From positions 1-10,067 of the forward strand of contig JALLAP010000845.1 in the NCBI GenBank assembly GCA_036939355.1: a stretch of 10,067 nucleotides of DNA. Direction: 5' to 3'. Both the position numbers and the translations under genes were made by a program. This document shows, in pieces, positions 1 to 6,636 of this stretch (position 1 is the first letter of the stretch; every line of letters begins with the position of its first letter). Source of the DNA: Thalassiosira profunda (taxonomy: Eukaryota > Bacillariophyta > Thalassiosirophyceae > Thalassiosirales > Thalassiosiraceae). The notes under the pieces were generated by a model. That model did no database searches. It had not been told where the DNA came from and saw nothing but the letters and a program-made list of their open reading frames with translations.

Positions 1-251
1 CCGAGGAGCATCCCAATCTCGTGGTTTCCATCATCACCCCTGGCTACATAAAAACGGCCATGACATCGGGTCCGGGACACTCTGCGACCAAATCTCCGGA
101 GGAGGGGACGGTGTCCCTGCGCAAATGTCTGTTCGACGAGCTGGGCGGCAGCGGATGGTTCTGGGGCTCAGACGGGCTGAGGTCGCCGTTGCATTACGTG
201 CGGAACCCGGGGGAGCCGGAGTACGATGGCGTTGTCCCGTCGTTCGATTGA
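1..251 (+). CDS. Short-chain dehydrogenase/reductase, C-terminal fragment
   Basis: The last 82 or so codons of a gene that begins outside the window, read in the frame starting at base 3 and ending at TGA 249-251. The peptide has the SDR pattern that follows the catalytic Y-x3-K: a hydrophobic strand (VVSIITP) running into PGYIKTAM, the usual PG-x-x-x-T turn that contacts the nicotinamide cofactor. After it come a PEEGT motif and a GWFWGSDGLRSPLHYVRNPGEPEYDG tail typical of carbonyl-reductase-like SDRs, where the enzyme family oxidises or reduces carbonyls with NAD(P)H. The Rossmann GxxxGxG and the active-site Tyr/Lys lie upstream of the window, so substrate and catalytic competence cannot be judged. 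The next gene is convergent, with 104 bp between stop codons. The family call is fairly safe; the subfamily is not. Confidence 0.72.
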   Translation, partial: EEHPNLVVSIITPGYIKTAMTSGPGHSATKSPEEGTVSLRKCLFDELGGSGWFWGSDGLRSPLHYVRNPGEPEYDGVVPSFD

Positions 252-355
252 GATCCGACGGCATGCATGATAGTTTGTACAGAACGTCAATATTACGCTT
301 GTTTGCTCTTGCAGTTTGCTAAGTTACGTCAGCAAAGCGCAGATACTCTAGTTAC
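252..355. other. Short convergent intergenic region
   Basis: Holds the 3' ends of the SDR gene (+) and the Ser/Arg-rich gene (-). It is AT-richer than its flanks. No AATAAA is visible on either strand. A TTACGTCA word (324-331) contains the TGACGT core used by bZIP proteins and aureochromes, but it lies downstream of both genes and is probably chance. Confidence 0.5.
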
Positions 356-1663
356 TCATACCACGCAGCTGGATCTTCTTGAAGAAGGGCCGTGCGACGC
401 TTGGGGGCGGTACGACGGTTCGTACGGCGTCGAGCCGCGTCTTGGCAGTTGTCGTGGGTGTTGCGGCGACTGCGTCGGACGTCCGTAGTACGCGTCCGGG
501 TGATAAGGCGCCGGGCCCTTCCTCGGGCTCGTCGCCCGCTGCCTCTCGTGGCCGGGATGCTCGCGCACCGACGGCAGCGACGGCTGCGATCTCGCACGGA
601 CCGTCGGTCGGTACGGGCTCCAGGAGCTGCCCCCCGTGCTGGCCGATCCGACGCTGGGGGCGGCGACCCGCGGGCGCCATCCCCCGACGTACTGGGGATT
701 CTCCGTATGCGTCGACAGGCCGTCGTGGCTCTCGTACTCCTCGCTGCAGTAGCTTCGACTTTGATCGTCGTTGTATCGCCCCTCTGTGGAAGCGGAGGCG
801 GCGCTCCGTCGGCGGAGCGCGCGGTACATTCGCCAGAGGCTCCCAAGCTCATGGAACAGCCCGGCCTCTCCCAGCAAGGCCGTCACGTCTCGCAATATAA
901 GTTGGATCATCCTCGCAAAGGGCGAGAGCAGCGCTAGAAATATACCAACGACGAAGCTCAGTGCGCCGGCAATGTACGTGGCGACGAGCGTCGACAAGTC
1001 GAGTATGTTCTGCCGGAGGGCCTCGTCTTCCGACCTTGAACAGCTGGAGTCCAAACTGCTGCCGCTGGTCATCGAGGCCGTGGCCGTGCTGGGACAGCAC
1101 GAGTCCGTCCCCCGCGGATAATAGGCATAGCCGTCGTCGTCCCGCGAGTGTTGTTCTCCATGCTTCGTGGGCAGGAAGCTCGCCTTCGGACTTATTCGCA
1201 CCGCCGGATCCACATCGCCGCGGCCAGAGCCACGCCGGCCGCCCCGCCGCGGCCTCAATTCCTCCCGGCGCTGTCCCTCAATGTCCATGTCCACCTCGGG
1301 GTCGCTGAAGCTCCCCCGCCGCGGCGCCACCGGCGATGGGGATCGGTAGCCCCCGCCGATGTATCGTTCCGTGGCGTAACATCCCACCTCGGACGCGCCG
1401 TAGGATCGGCAGTGGGCGGAGGGGGCGTCGCAATTTCCGTAGGCGGCGGCGTGGGCGTCGTAGGACCCCTCGGCGCAGGGCTGCGCGCTTTGGAGGTGCT
1501 GCGGCCGTCCTCTGCGGGAGCCGCTGCCGCTGGAGCCGGAGGAGCTCCCGTCGCGGCTGCCCGCGGGGGAGCCGCGGGTCCCCGAGCTCGAGAGGGCGGC
1601 GGAGGACCGCCGCCGCTTGACGTGGTCCGAGAGGGACACGGTCCGCGCCGACAGGCCCGTCAT
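356..1663 (-). CDS. Unrecognised Ser/Arg-rich protein with one membrane segment
   Basis: A 435-residue reading frame without an apparent intron. I do not recognise a family. ATG 1663-1661 has a purine at -3 and is the first ATG after an in-frame TAG (1705-1703). Residues 1-60 are Ser/Gly/Arg-rich and 60-215 are low-complexity with RRGSF and SPxR-like sites that could be phosphorylated. Residues about 224-248 form one strongly hydrophobic segment (STLVATYIAGALSFVVGIF...), followed by an amphipathic, Arg-containing helix (about 251-285: RMIQLILRDV ... LWRMYRALRRR). Residues 290-435 are again disordered, rich in Ser, Pro, Tyr and Arg, and end in SSCVV. I infer a membrane-anchored protein with two long disordered arms, or a monotopic hairpin. 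The opposite strand also stays open in GC-rich parts, but those translations look like Gly/Ala/Arg shadows. Length, the well-formed membrane segment and a clean start support the minus strand. An intron-containing model cannot be excluded. Confidence 0.6.
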   Translation of the reverse strand: MTGLSARTVSLSDHVKRRRSSAALSSSGTRGSPAGSRDGSSSGSSGSGSRRGRPQHLQSAQPCAEGSYDAHAAAYGNCDAPSAHCRSYGASEVGCYATERYIGGGYRSPSPVAPRRGSFSDPEVDMDIEGQRREELRPRRGGRRGSGRGDVDPAVRISPKASFLPTKHGEQHSRDDDGYAYYPRGTDSCCPSTATASMTSGSSLDSSCSRSEDEALRQNILDLSTLVATYIAGALSFVVGIFLALLSPFARMIQLILRDVTALLGEAGLFHELGSLWRMYRALRRRSAASASTEGRYNDDQSRSYCSEEYESHDGLSTHTENPQYVGGWRPRVAAPSVGSASTGGSSWSPYRPTVRARSQPSLPSVREHPGHERQRATSPRKGPAPYHPDAYYGRPTQSPQHPRQLPRRGSTPYEPSYRPQASHGPSSRRSSCVV

Positions 1664-2078
1664 GCCGTCCTCACCCTCGCGACGGCCGATCGTCCTACAC
1701 GCCTACACCAGAGATGCAATTCGACCCAACCTCCGCATCAGTTTGTGCATGTGATGTGAGCAGCGCTCTTCTGGACCCCTTCGATTCGCCAATGGCAGCG
1801 ACGCCCGCCCAATCGATCGCCCGGTCGATTTCCTGTTTGCCAGAGCACTTGTGAGCGCGCACAGTGGCTTCCAGCACCTCCGGCGGACGCCATGTCGTGA
1901 ACGAGGTCAGCTTCCTCCCATTGCAATGACCCATTTTCTCCGAGAGGAGCAAAGTTCCTCCGTGTTGCAATCTCCCTCCAAAATTAATACGCATTCCTTT
2001 GTATGTAGAATTTGAAGCCGCTGAAACTGAAATCTTTGCCCCCGACAGCCGGCGGTGTCAAGAACCCACACCGCCACC
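1664..2078. promoter_or_regulatory. Divergent intergenic region with two CCAAT words
   Basis: This 415-bp gap separates two genes transcribed away from each other, so it must hold both promoters or a shared one. Visible candidates are CCAAT at 1789-1793 and 1809-1813 (20 bp apart, same orientation) and a perfect palindrome CATTGCAATG at 1919-1928. The 3' part (about 1975-2030) is AT-richer. No TATA box is clear. No gene was found here. Confidence 0.4.
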
Positions 2079-3425
2079 ATGAAGCGCATCCTCCTCCTGT
2101 CGCTGGCCCACGCGGCCATCGTCGCCGGGTGGGGGCACCTTCCCTCGCCGCTGTCGTCGGTGAGACCGGCACGCGTCCTTCGTGCATCCTCCAGGGATGA
2201 TGGCGACGCGTCAAAGTCGCTGTACCAGGCCCCGCCGACGAAGAAGCCCTTCACGTTCGGAATCCTGACGTCCGGGTTCCCGCCCCAGCAATTGCTGGTG
2301 CCGTTTGTCAAGTTCGTAACTTTCAATGTTTGGTGAGTCGAGCGAATACCCCGTATTTACAATTTTTATTGCAACAAACATCAACGCTGATCCCTCGCTC
2401 ATATGCGTATCTCTCCATCCATTAGGCGCCTCATGATGAACGAGCTGGTCACCCACGACGAGCAAGGTCGGTTCGTCCGCGAATCCTTCCAGGCGGGGAA
2501 CGATCCGTCGCCGCTGGAGCTGCCCGCCGCGGATGACGGGGAGGGGGGCGGCCCGCGGTACAAGCTGTACCTCGGGAATCCCTGTCCGTGGTGCCACCGC
2601 GTCAAGGCGGCAGTTGCCCTGCTGAATTTGGAGGATCAAATTCCTGTTACGACGTTGATTGACAATGCGGAGAAGGCGAGCAAGGGCGGTTGGATCCTCC
2701 CCGACCCGAGTCCAACCGACATCCAATACGGTGTTGCCGAGGAATTGATCACGGGAGATCTCGCCGGCGTGTATAATTACTGCTATCGAGAAATCCTTGA
2801 GGAAGGAGAGAGGTACCAGGGCAGATGCACTGCTCCCCTGTTGGTCGATGCCAAATCGGGGAAGATCGTGACAAATGAGAGCAACGAAATAATGGTGTTG
2901 CTGAACGATTACGCACGGCGATTGCGGGAGCAATCAAACGATGCTGGTGGTGCAGTGGATCTGCGACCGATTGGAATGGAAGACGAGCTGGACAAAGCCA
3001 CAAAATACTGGTTCGATCTCCTGTGGAACGGGGCCTATCGCTGCGGATTCGCGACATCTCAAATTGCTTACGATGAGGCCGCCGCGGACGTGCTGAAGGG
3101 TTTGGAGGAACTGGACCGGCACCTCGCAACGAACTCCTATTTGGTGGGCGATTCGATAACGGAGGTCGATCTGAAGAACTTTGCGTGGGTGACGAGGCAC
3201 GACTATGCGTACACTGTCATCTTCAAGTCCCCGGGCGGCAGGATTGCCCAATATCCAAACATTGCGGCGTATGTGAAGAAATTGGTCGACGAGTATCCGC
3301 AGCTGTTGGATTCGGTCGATATGCCGGATGCCTGCGGAAGTTACTACAGGCAGCTCTTTATGCTCAATTTTGGCCGCATCGTCCCGAATATCCCGAGCGT
3401 GCGAGAATGGGTTGCTGCATTATAG
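2079..3425 (+). CDS. Xi-like glutathione transferase / glutathionyl-hydroquinone reductase-like, probably plastid-targeted
   Basis: Two exons (2079-2332 and 2426-3425) joined across a codon for Trp give 417 residues. The ATG sits in GCCACCATGA, an excellent initiation context. The thioredoxin-fold N-domain carries CPWCHR at residues 138-143 on a strand YKLYLGN, where the Xi class normally has CPWAHR; the first Cys is the expected catalytic residue, acting through a mixed disulfide with glutathione. Other Xi-type landmarks are GRCTAPLLVD, IVTNESNEI (glutathione gamma-glutamyl site), NGAYRCGFATSQ.AY and YLVGDSITEVDLKNFAWVTRHD in the helical domain. Xi enzymes reduce glutathionyl-hydroquinones. 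The extra N-terminus starts MKRILLLSLAHAAIVAG followed by WGHLPSPLSSVRPARVLRASS. That is a hydrophobic signal core, an aromatic residue after a possible cleavage site, then a Ser/Arg-rich transit-like stretch, which fits bipartite plastid import. The second Cys in the motif is unusual and recalls Cys-GSTs of algae (iota class), the main alternative. Confidence 0.85.
2333..2425 (+). other. Intron of the Xi-like GST gene (93 bp)
   Basis: Donor GTGAGT and acceptor ATTAG. Splicing after TG and before G restores TGG (Trp) and joins FVKFVTFNVW to RLMMNELV. Without removal the first exon hits TGA 2334-2336. Confidence 0.88.
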
Positions 3426-3516
3426 ATGAGCGCAGATGTCTGTCTAGTATCGCAAGAACATTTTTCGCTGCAGCAAACCACTTCCAGTTTACTTCAGCGC
3501 CTTCTTCCCGGTGTCT
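3426..3516. other. 91-bp convergent intergenic region
   Basis: Separates the stop codons of the GST (+) and MAPEG (-) genes, so their 3' UTRs almost certainly overlap. It contains an imperfect copy (3488-3509) of the last codons and stop of the MAPEG gene; see the repeat entry. No canonical AATAAA is visible. Confidence 0.6.
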
Positions 3517-3537
3517 TTACTTCAGCGACTTTTTGCC
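3488..3537 (-). repeat. 22-bp tandem near-repeat covering the MAPEG stop codon
   Basis: The 22 bases at 3516-3537 (the last codons of the MAPEG gene, its TAA and one base) recur at 3488-3509 with three mismatches and a 28-bp period. Read on the minus strand the gene copy encodes GKKSLK-stop. The downstream copy would encode GKKALK-stop, but in another frame because 28 is not a multiple of three. Confidence 0.75.
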
Positions 3538-4364
3538 AGCCATGATCATCACGCAGGATGTCATTCCCAGTGCGATGTTCCCGAGATAACCGAACCACAT
3601 GTACTTCGCGAGAGGATACTTGTAACGCTTGCTGGCATCGCCTCCCTCCTCTGCGGCTTCCGCATACCCCCGCGAAAGGAAATAGCGTCCTTTCAATTAC
3701 GTTCCGGATAGGAGACCGCATTTTTGTGAGATGCGACACGACGAATTGCACACATAAATGAAGTATGAACTCTTACCGACGGCGTACGTCAAGGTGGACA
3801 CGGCTGTACACAGGGGAAACGTGATAGAGCCCGCGAGCCCGCTCACAACAGCCGTCGTGAAGGTCTCGTAGATCTGCTGGTGGCTGCCGGACGGTGAGAG
3901 AGGTGTCTCTTGGTAATGAAGGATGTGTACTGAGCAACATTTCTGAACCACACTTACCTGCGTTGCACACAGTTAAAGGCCCGGACGTGCTTGGAGGTAC
4001 CCTGCGCGTAGAGGTTGGGGTACTGGAAGCGTTCATCCACGTCCTGCGACGAGATCGAGAGGCAAGGGGATGCGTGAGGCGTCTCGGTGCATCTGTATGT
4101 GAAGGAATTGCAATAAGAAATATCTCATCCGCTTACCTTCTCGCCGTCCTTCTTGGCGAGCTCGGAATATTTGCTGCGGGCCTTGCCCACCTGAAAGCCG
4201 TGGGCGAGGGTCCAGAAGCCAGTACCGATTAGAATGGCGGGCGTAACCGCAGAGAGCTGGGGTCCGTGCGCAGAGACGTAGGAGCAGCTGCCGTACTTGG
4301 TCTCGACGAAGGCGCCGGCAGTGGCGGTGCCGAGGGTGATGAGGAGGGGCTTGGAATGGCTCAT
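3517..4364 (-). CDS. MGST3: MAPEG-family microsomal glutathione S-transferase 3-like protein
   Basis: Four exons on the minus strand (4364-4137, 4043-3958, 3883-3777, 3689-3517) give 197 residues ending in TAA. The start context is ACCATGA. MAPEG proteins are integral membrane enzymes of the ER or outer organelle membranes that use glutathione for conjugation or peroxide reduction. MGST3 hallmarks are visible in order: a first membrane helix ending in FQVGKARSKY (57-66), YPNLYAQG (84-91), FNCVQRSHQQ (99-108, the glutathione-binding loop and helix 2), helix 3 leading to GRYFLSRGY (141-149), and a last helix MWFGYLGNIALGM (171-183). A hydrophobic N-terminal 20 residues plus a 40-residue lead make it longer than the usual 150 or so residues. 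The basic GKKSLK end could serve as a KKxx-like ER retention tail, with the two lysines at -5 and -4. It is head to head with the thioredoxin gene. The join points are decided by reading frame and family motifs. Confidence 0.9.
3690..3776 (-). other. MAPEG intron 3 (87 bp)
   Basis: Donor GTAAGA, acceptor GAAAG. The join G|GA makes Gly and restores TYAVGRYFLSRGYAEAA, matching the family's GR-Y-x-x-GY motif. Confidence 0.88.
3884..3957 (-). other. MAPEG intron 2 (74 bp)
   Basis: Donor GTAAGT, acceptor GGCAG. The join AG|C makes Ser and restores FNCVQRSHQQIYE, the conserved glutathione-site motif. Earlier AG dinucleotides do not restore it. Confidence 0.9.
4044..4136 (-). other. MAPEG intron 1 (93 bp)
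   Basis: Donor GTAAGC, acceptor GTCGCAG. This acceptor continues the frame as DVDERFQYPNLYAQG. A nearer acceptor (CACATACAG, ending at 4093) would add 49 nt and run into a stop. Confidence 0.87.
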
Positions 4365-4603
4365 GGTGCAGAGGGTATTGGAGCAGATGAATGGATGGTG
4401 ACGGTGGGGGGCGCAGACCCGCGTTGGGGGAGCGAGATGTGAAATGTGAAGAGGGAAGTCGGAGAGGAAAAAAGATCTCAGACCCGAGTTGAGGAGGTTA
4501 AGTCACGAGTGTCACCTCGCTCCTCCCGCCCCGCGCGCTATCCTCCCTCCAGGCCGCGGCGCGGCAGGTTTGGCGTCGCCGCCACCCTCATAACCACCTT
4601 GCT
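4365..4603. promoter_or_regulatory. Putative bidirectional promoter between MAPEG and thioredoxin genes
   Basis: Only 239 bp lie between the two start codons, so both 5' UTRs and both promoters share this space. One half is purine-rich on the + strand (about 4400-4500), the other is C/G-rich (about 4525-4590). A CCAAT word on the minus strand (4377-4381) sits too close to the MAPEG ATG to be a typical promoter box. No TATA box is clear. Confidence 0.45.
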
Positions 4604-5456
4604 ATGCATCTATCGCACCGTTCGTGGCTGGCGGCGGCGTGCTGCGGGTGCCTCGCCTACGCAGGCGCGTCGTTTTCACCGCTGCGGAATGCGTTCGTCG
4701 TGTCGCCGCGGGGGATGCGGCCGTCGACGCCGGCACTTGGATCTGCTTTGCAGCCGCTGGACGATTCCAACATGATCGAGTTGCTGTTCCGACCGTCCGA
4801 CGGGAGGGCGGTGCTGGTCGATGGTGAGCTTGCGTCTTCTAAATTTGCTGCAATACAATCGCTCTGCTAGCGTTGACACATGATGTGCAAGCACATCTTC
4901 CACACTTGCCTCAAATCCCTTGTCAATCTCTCACGCATACTATGAATACATGAATGCACAATCCCAGCGTGCGCTCCGTGGTGTGGACCTTGCAAATTGA
5001 TTGAGCCGTATTTGGAAAATTGCGGTGAGTTATTCCAGAAGTGATGTCTCTGGCTCTACATACAATTCTCAAAGATTCTCAATCCCATTGCAAAACTGCA
5101 TCACAGCAAAGAAGCATGCTGATAAGCTATCCGTAGTCAAATACGACGTGGAAGGAGGCAACAACGACAATCTGAAGGTTGAGCTGCTTCTGCAGGGGGT
5201 CATGATCAGTGGATTGCCGACTTTGGTGCTCTACAACAATGGGGCTCCGTTGGCTACGCATTCCGGCGTGATCACGGAAGAAGGTCTGGAGAAGTGGATT
5301 GACGACAATTTGTTTTCGAGAATGGACGAGATAGGGGCAGGGAAAAAAGAGGCGACGAAGGATTCCGATGGAGATGGCAGCGGCGCCGCTACAAGCAAAA
5401 GAGGATTCGTAAGCTTTGCGCCTCAAACGGATGACTACATGCTCTCTGAACAATAA
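4604..5456 (+). CDS. Thioredoxin, probably plastid-targeted, with acidic/Ser C-terminal tail
   Basis: Three exons (4604-4823, 4968-5024, 5107-5456), all joined in phase 1, give 208 residues. Residues 1-22 form a signal-peptide-like stretch (WLAAACCGCLAYAGA). It runs into SFSPLRNAFVVSPRGMRPST, so the junction AGASFSP resembles the ASAFAP motif that directs import into diatom plastids. The mature part is a thioredoxin fold: VLVDACAPWCGPCK (70-83) with redox cysteines C79 and C82, VVKYDVEGG (102-110), GLPTLVLYNNG (128-138) with the cis-proline P130, and a last helix EEGLEKWIDDNL. Thioredoxins reduce target disulfides, here presumably in the stroma fed by ferredoxin- or NADPH-dependent reductases. 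The final 45 residues (about 163-208) are an extension rich in Lys, Asp, Gly and Ser that ordinary thioredoxins lack. Subtype (m, f, y or other) is not assigned. Confidence 0.9.
4824..4967 (+). other. Thioredoxin intron 1 (144 bp)
   Basis: Donor GTGAGC, acceptor TCCCAG. The join G|CG makes Ala and gives VLVDACAPWCGPCK. The intron contains an inverted repeat, GATGTGC (4882-4888) and GCACATC (4891-4897), separated by AA. Confidence 0.9.
5025..5106 (+). other. Thioredoxin intron 2 (82 bp)
   Basis: Donor GTGAGT, acceptor TCACAG. The join G|CA makes Ala and gives LENCAKKHADKLSVVKYD, the expected continuation after the active-site helix. Confidence 0.88.
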
Positions 5457-5475
5457 AATGAAGTTTTTTTTTTTT
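5452..5475 (+). terminator. Possible polyadenylation signal overlapping the thioredoxin stop, then T12
   Basis: AATAAA at 5452-5457 overlaps the TAA stop codon (5454-5456). A run of twelve T follows at 5464-5475. If used, the 3' UTR would be only a few tens of bases. The role of AATAAA is inferred from general eukaryotic practice and is not certain in this lineage. Confidence 0.35.
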
Positions 5476-6062
5476 CCCTGAGTTATTTGATTAATGAGTG
5501 GCTACACAGCGGGAAAATCCAACTTTCCTGCACCCATTGCGGGGCCTTCACACACTCTGCCTCGTTCCGCAATACATCCAAGCGTCGCCCACCGCGGTGG
5601 TACTGGATTGTGGTTCGTACGCGCATGTGGAGCATTCGCCGACAAGCAACACGGGCATTGACGCTGTTCCTCANCCAAGGTGAAGCTGCCGGTCAACCGA
5701 AAAACTGCACGCGTATTAGGCGTCCTGTTAGGCCCCGACTGGCACCGTTGCAGGACCATATGTCGGGAAATGAGGTTTTCAATCCGAGGAAGTGGCGGAT
5801 CCCAGGCCCCGTGATTCGATGCTCCGAAGAGAAACGAGTAACGGAGGGTTCGTCGTGGCCTCATACCCTGTCGGGCCCGACTCCCCAATACCCTCAGCCA
5901 GGTACCGGAGGACCCCCTGCGCCCGCGAGCTCGACAGGATCCTATGCGACACCATTTGCCCATCGTGCATACTCAGAAGCTCCTACCTGCAATTTTCTGC
6001 ACGGGCCTGGCCAAACGGGCGGGCAAGCGGTGAGCCTCGGCCCGTTTCATGCCGCCAGAGGA

Positions 6063-6150
6063 GTTCATCATCCTATTTCCTGGAAACCCGATAGCCGTAG
6101 GCGTGGTTGATGGGGTCGAAGCCCCAACTCTAGTCAGGGTTCGGCACGAT
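6063..6150. repeat. Direct repeat, copy A (88 bp)
   Basis: Nearly identical to 6200-6286: five substitutions and one single-base indel, with a start-to-start distance of 137 bp. It contains the hairpin-capable TGGGG-TCGAAG-CCCCA. The 49-bp spacer between copies does not obviously recur after copy B, so this is a pair of copies and not a simple tandem array. Confidence 0.9.
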
Positions 6151-6199
6151 ACACTCCTCCGGCGCGCATTGGTACAATAGCTGACTCGCATCGGGGAAA

Positions 6200-6286
6200 G
6201 TTCATGATCCTATTTCCTGAAACCCGATAGCCGTAGGCGTGGTTGATGGGGTCGGAGCCCCACCTCTAGTCAGGTTTCGGCACAAT
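6200..6286. repeat. Direct repeat, copy B (87 bp)
   Basis: Second copy of the 6063-6150 unit, lacking one G in its TTCCTG-AAACCC part. The hairpin core is kept as TGGGG-TCGGAG-CCCCA, so the one change there falls in the loop. It ends 350 bp before the homogentisate dioxygenase start codon. Confidence 0.9.
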
Positions 6287-6464
6287 CCCAATGCCCCGTA
6301 GTACCGCCTTGTTATAATCCATAGGATGATTCCGCTGCATACCTCTGCCCCGGTACGGCCCGTGCCGTCCGACCCGCCTGGGCTGATGGTAGATATCCGT
6401 CCGTGATTCCCTCCGTCGCTTCTCCTTCTCTCCGCCTGAGCTCGACGTCAAAATTCGGCAGAAC

Positions 6465-6623
6465 ATGAAGTCGACGTCGAACGATGCGGCGGCGCGGGTC
6501 CCTTCTCGTAATACCCAGCTAAGCACCGGCAGCAGCCGCCGCTCCCAGTACGATACCCCTGAACTGGCTGGCCGGAGACCGCGTTCATTCGCCTCACATT
6601 GCAGCACTGACTGTATCTACTGA
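6465..6623 (+). other. Possible upstream ORF (52 codons) before the homogentisate dioxygenase
   Basis: ATG 6465 opens a frame rich in Ser and Arg that ends at TGA 6621-6623, only 13 nt before the main ATG and in a different frame. If the 5' UTR extends this far it could lower translation of the downstream gene. It may equally be chance, or be spliced out: CCTCACATTGCAG ending at 6603 looks like a 3' splice site. Confidence 0.25.
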
Positions 6624-6636
6624 ACGACTGAAGATC

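Larger units (their letters stand above)
5476..6464. other. About 1 kb without a recognisable gene
   Basis: Several frames stay open for 60 to 200 codons, but none of the translations shows a domain, a plausible exon chain or amino-acid use like the neighbours. I regard them as chance. The stretch contains the ambiguous base N near 5674, a perfect 12-bp palindrome CCACCGCGGTGG (5589-5600) and the 88-bp direct repeat pair listed separately. A decayed mobile element, a non-coding RNA or an unrecognised lineage-specific gene are all possible. No tRNA-like cloverleaf was found. Confidence 0.5.

Noticed and set aside
324..331. TTACGTCA word as a bZIP/aureochrome site; a similar ACGTCA at 6445-6450 upstream of HGD.
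   Set aside because: The first lies between two gene ends and the second is a single six-base match. Chance occurrence is likely.
1148..1759. A 203-codon + strand frame opposite the Ser/Arg-rich gene.
   Set aside because: Composition is Gly/Ala/Arg-rich as expected for the antisense of Ser/Arg/Pro-rich codons, and it lacks the well-formed membrane segment seen on the other strand.
2079..3425. The GST as maleylacetoacetate isomerase (zeta class), the next enzyme after HGD in tyrosine breakdown.
   Set aside because: The zeta class has a Ser-based SSCxxRVR motif and about 215 residues. This protein has CPWCHR, Xi-type landmarks and 417 residues.
4882..4897. Inverted repeat with 7-bp arms and a 2-nt spacer in thioredoxin intron 1.
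   Set aside because: Short, within an intron and with too small a loop to form a stable hairpin; it could be a dyad protein site but nothing else supports that.
5487..6110. Long open frame (about 200 codons) on the + strand and another of about 150 codons on the - strand over the same bases.
   Set aside because: No domain, no typical composition, both frames cross the N and the repeat zone, and neither has a convincing start context or splice structure. Probably chance in GC-rich DNA.
6063..6286. tRNA-like or T-arm-like pieces (GGGTTCGG) in the direct repeats.
   Set aside because: No acceptor stem, D-arm or anticodon arm can be drawn around them, and the T-loop consensus is not met.
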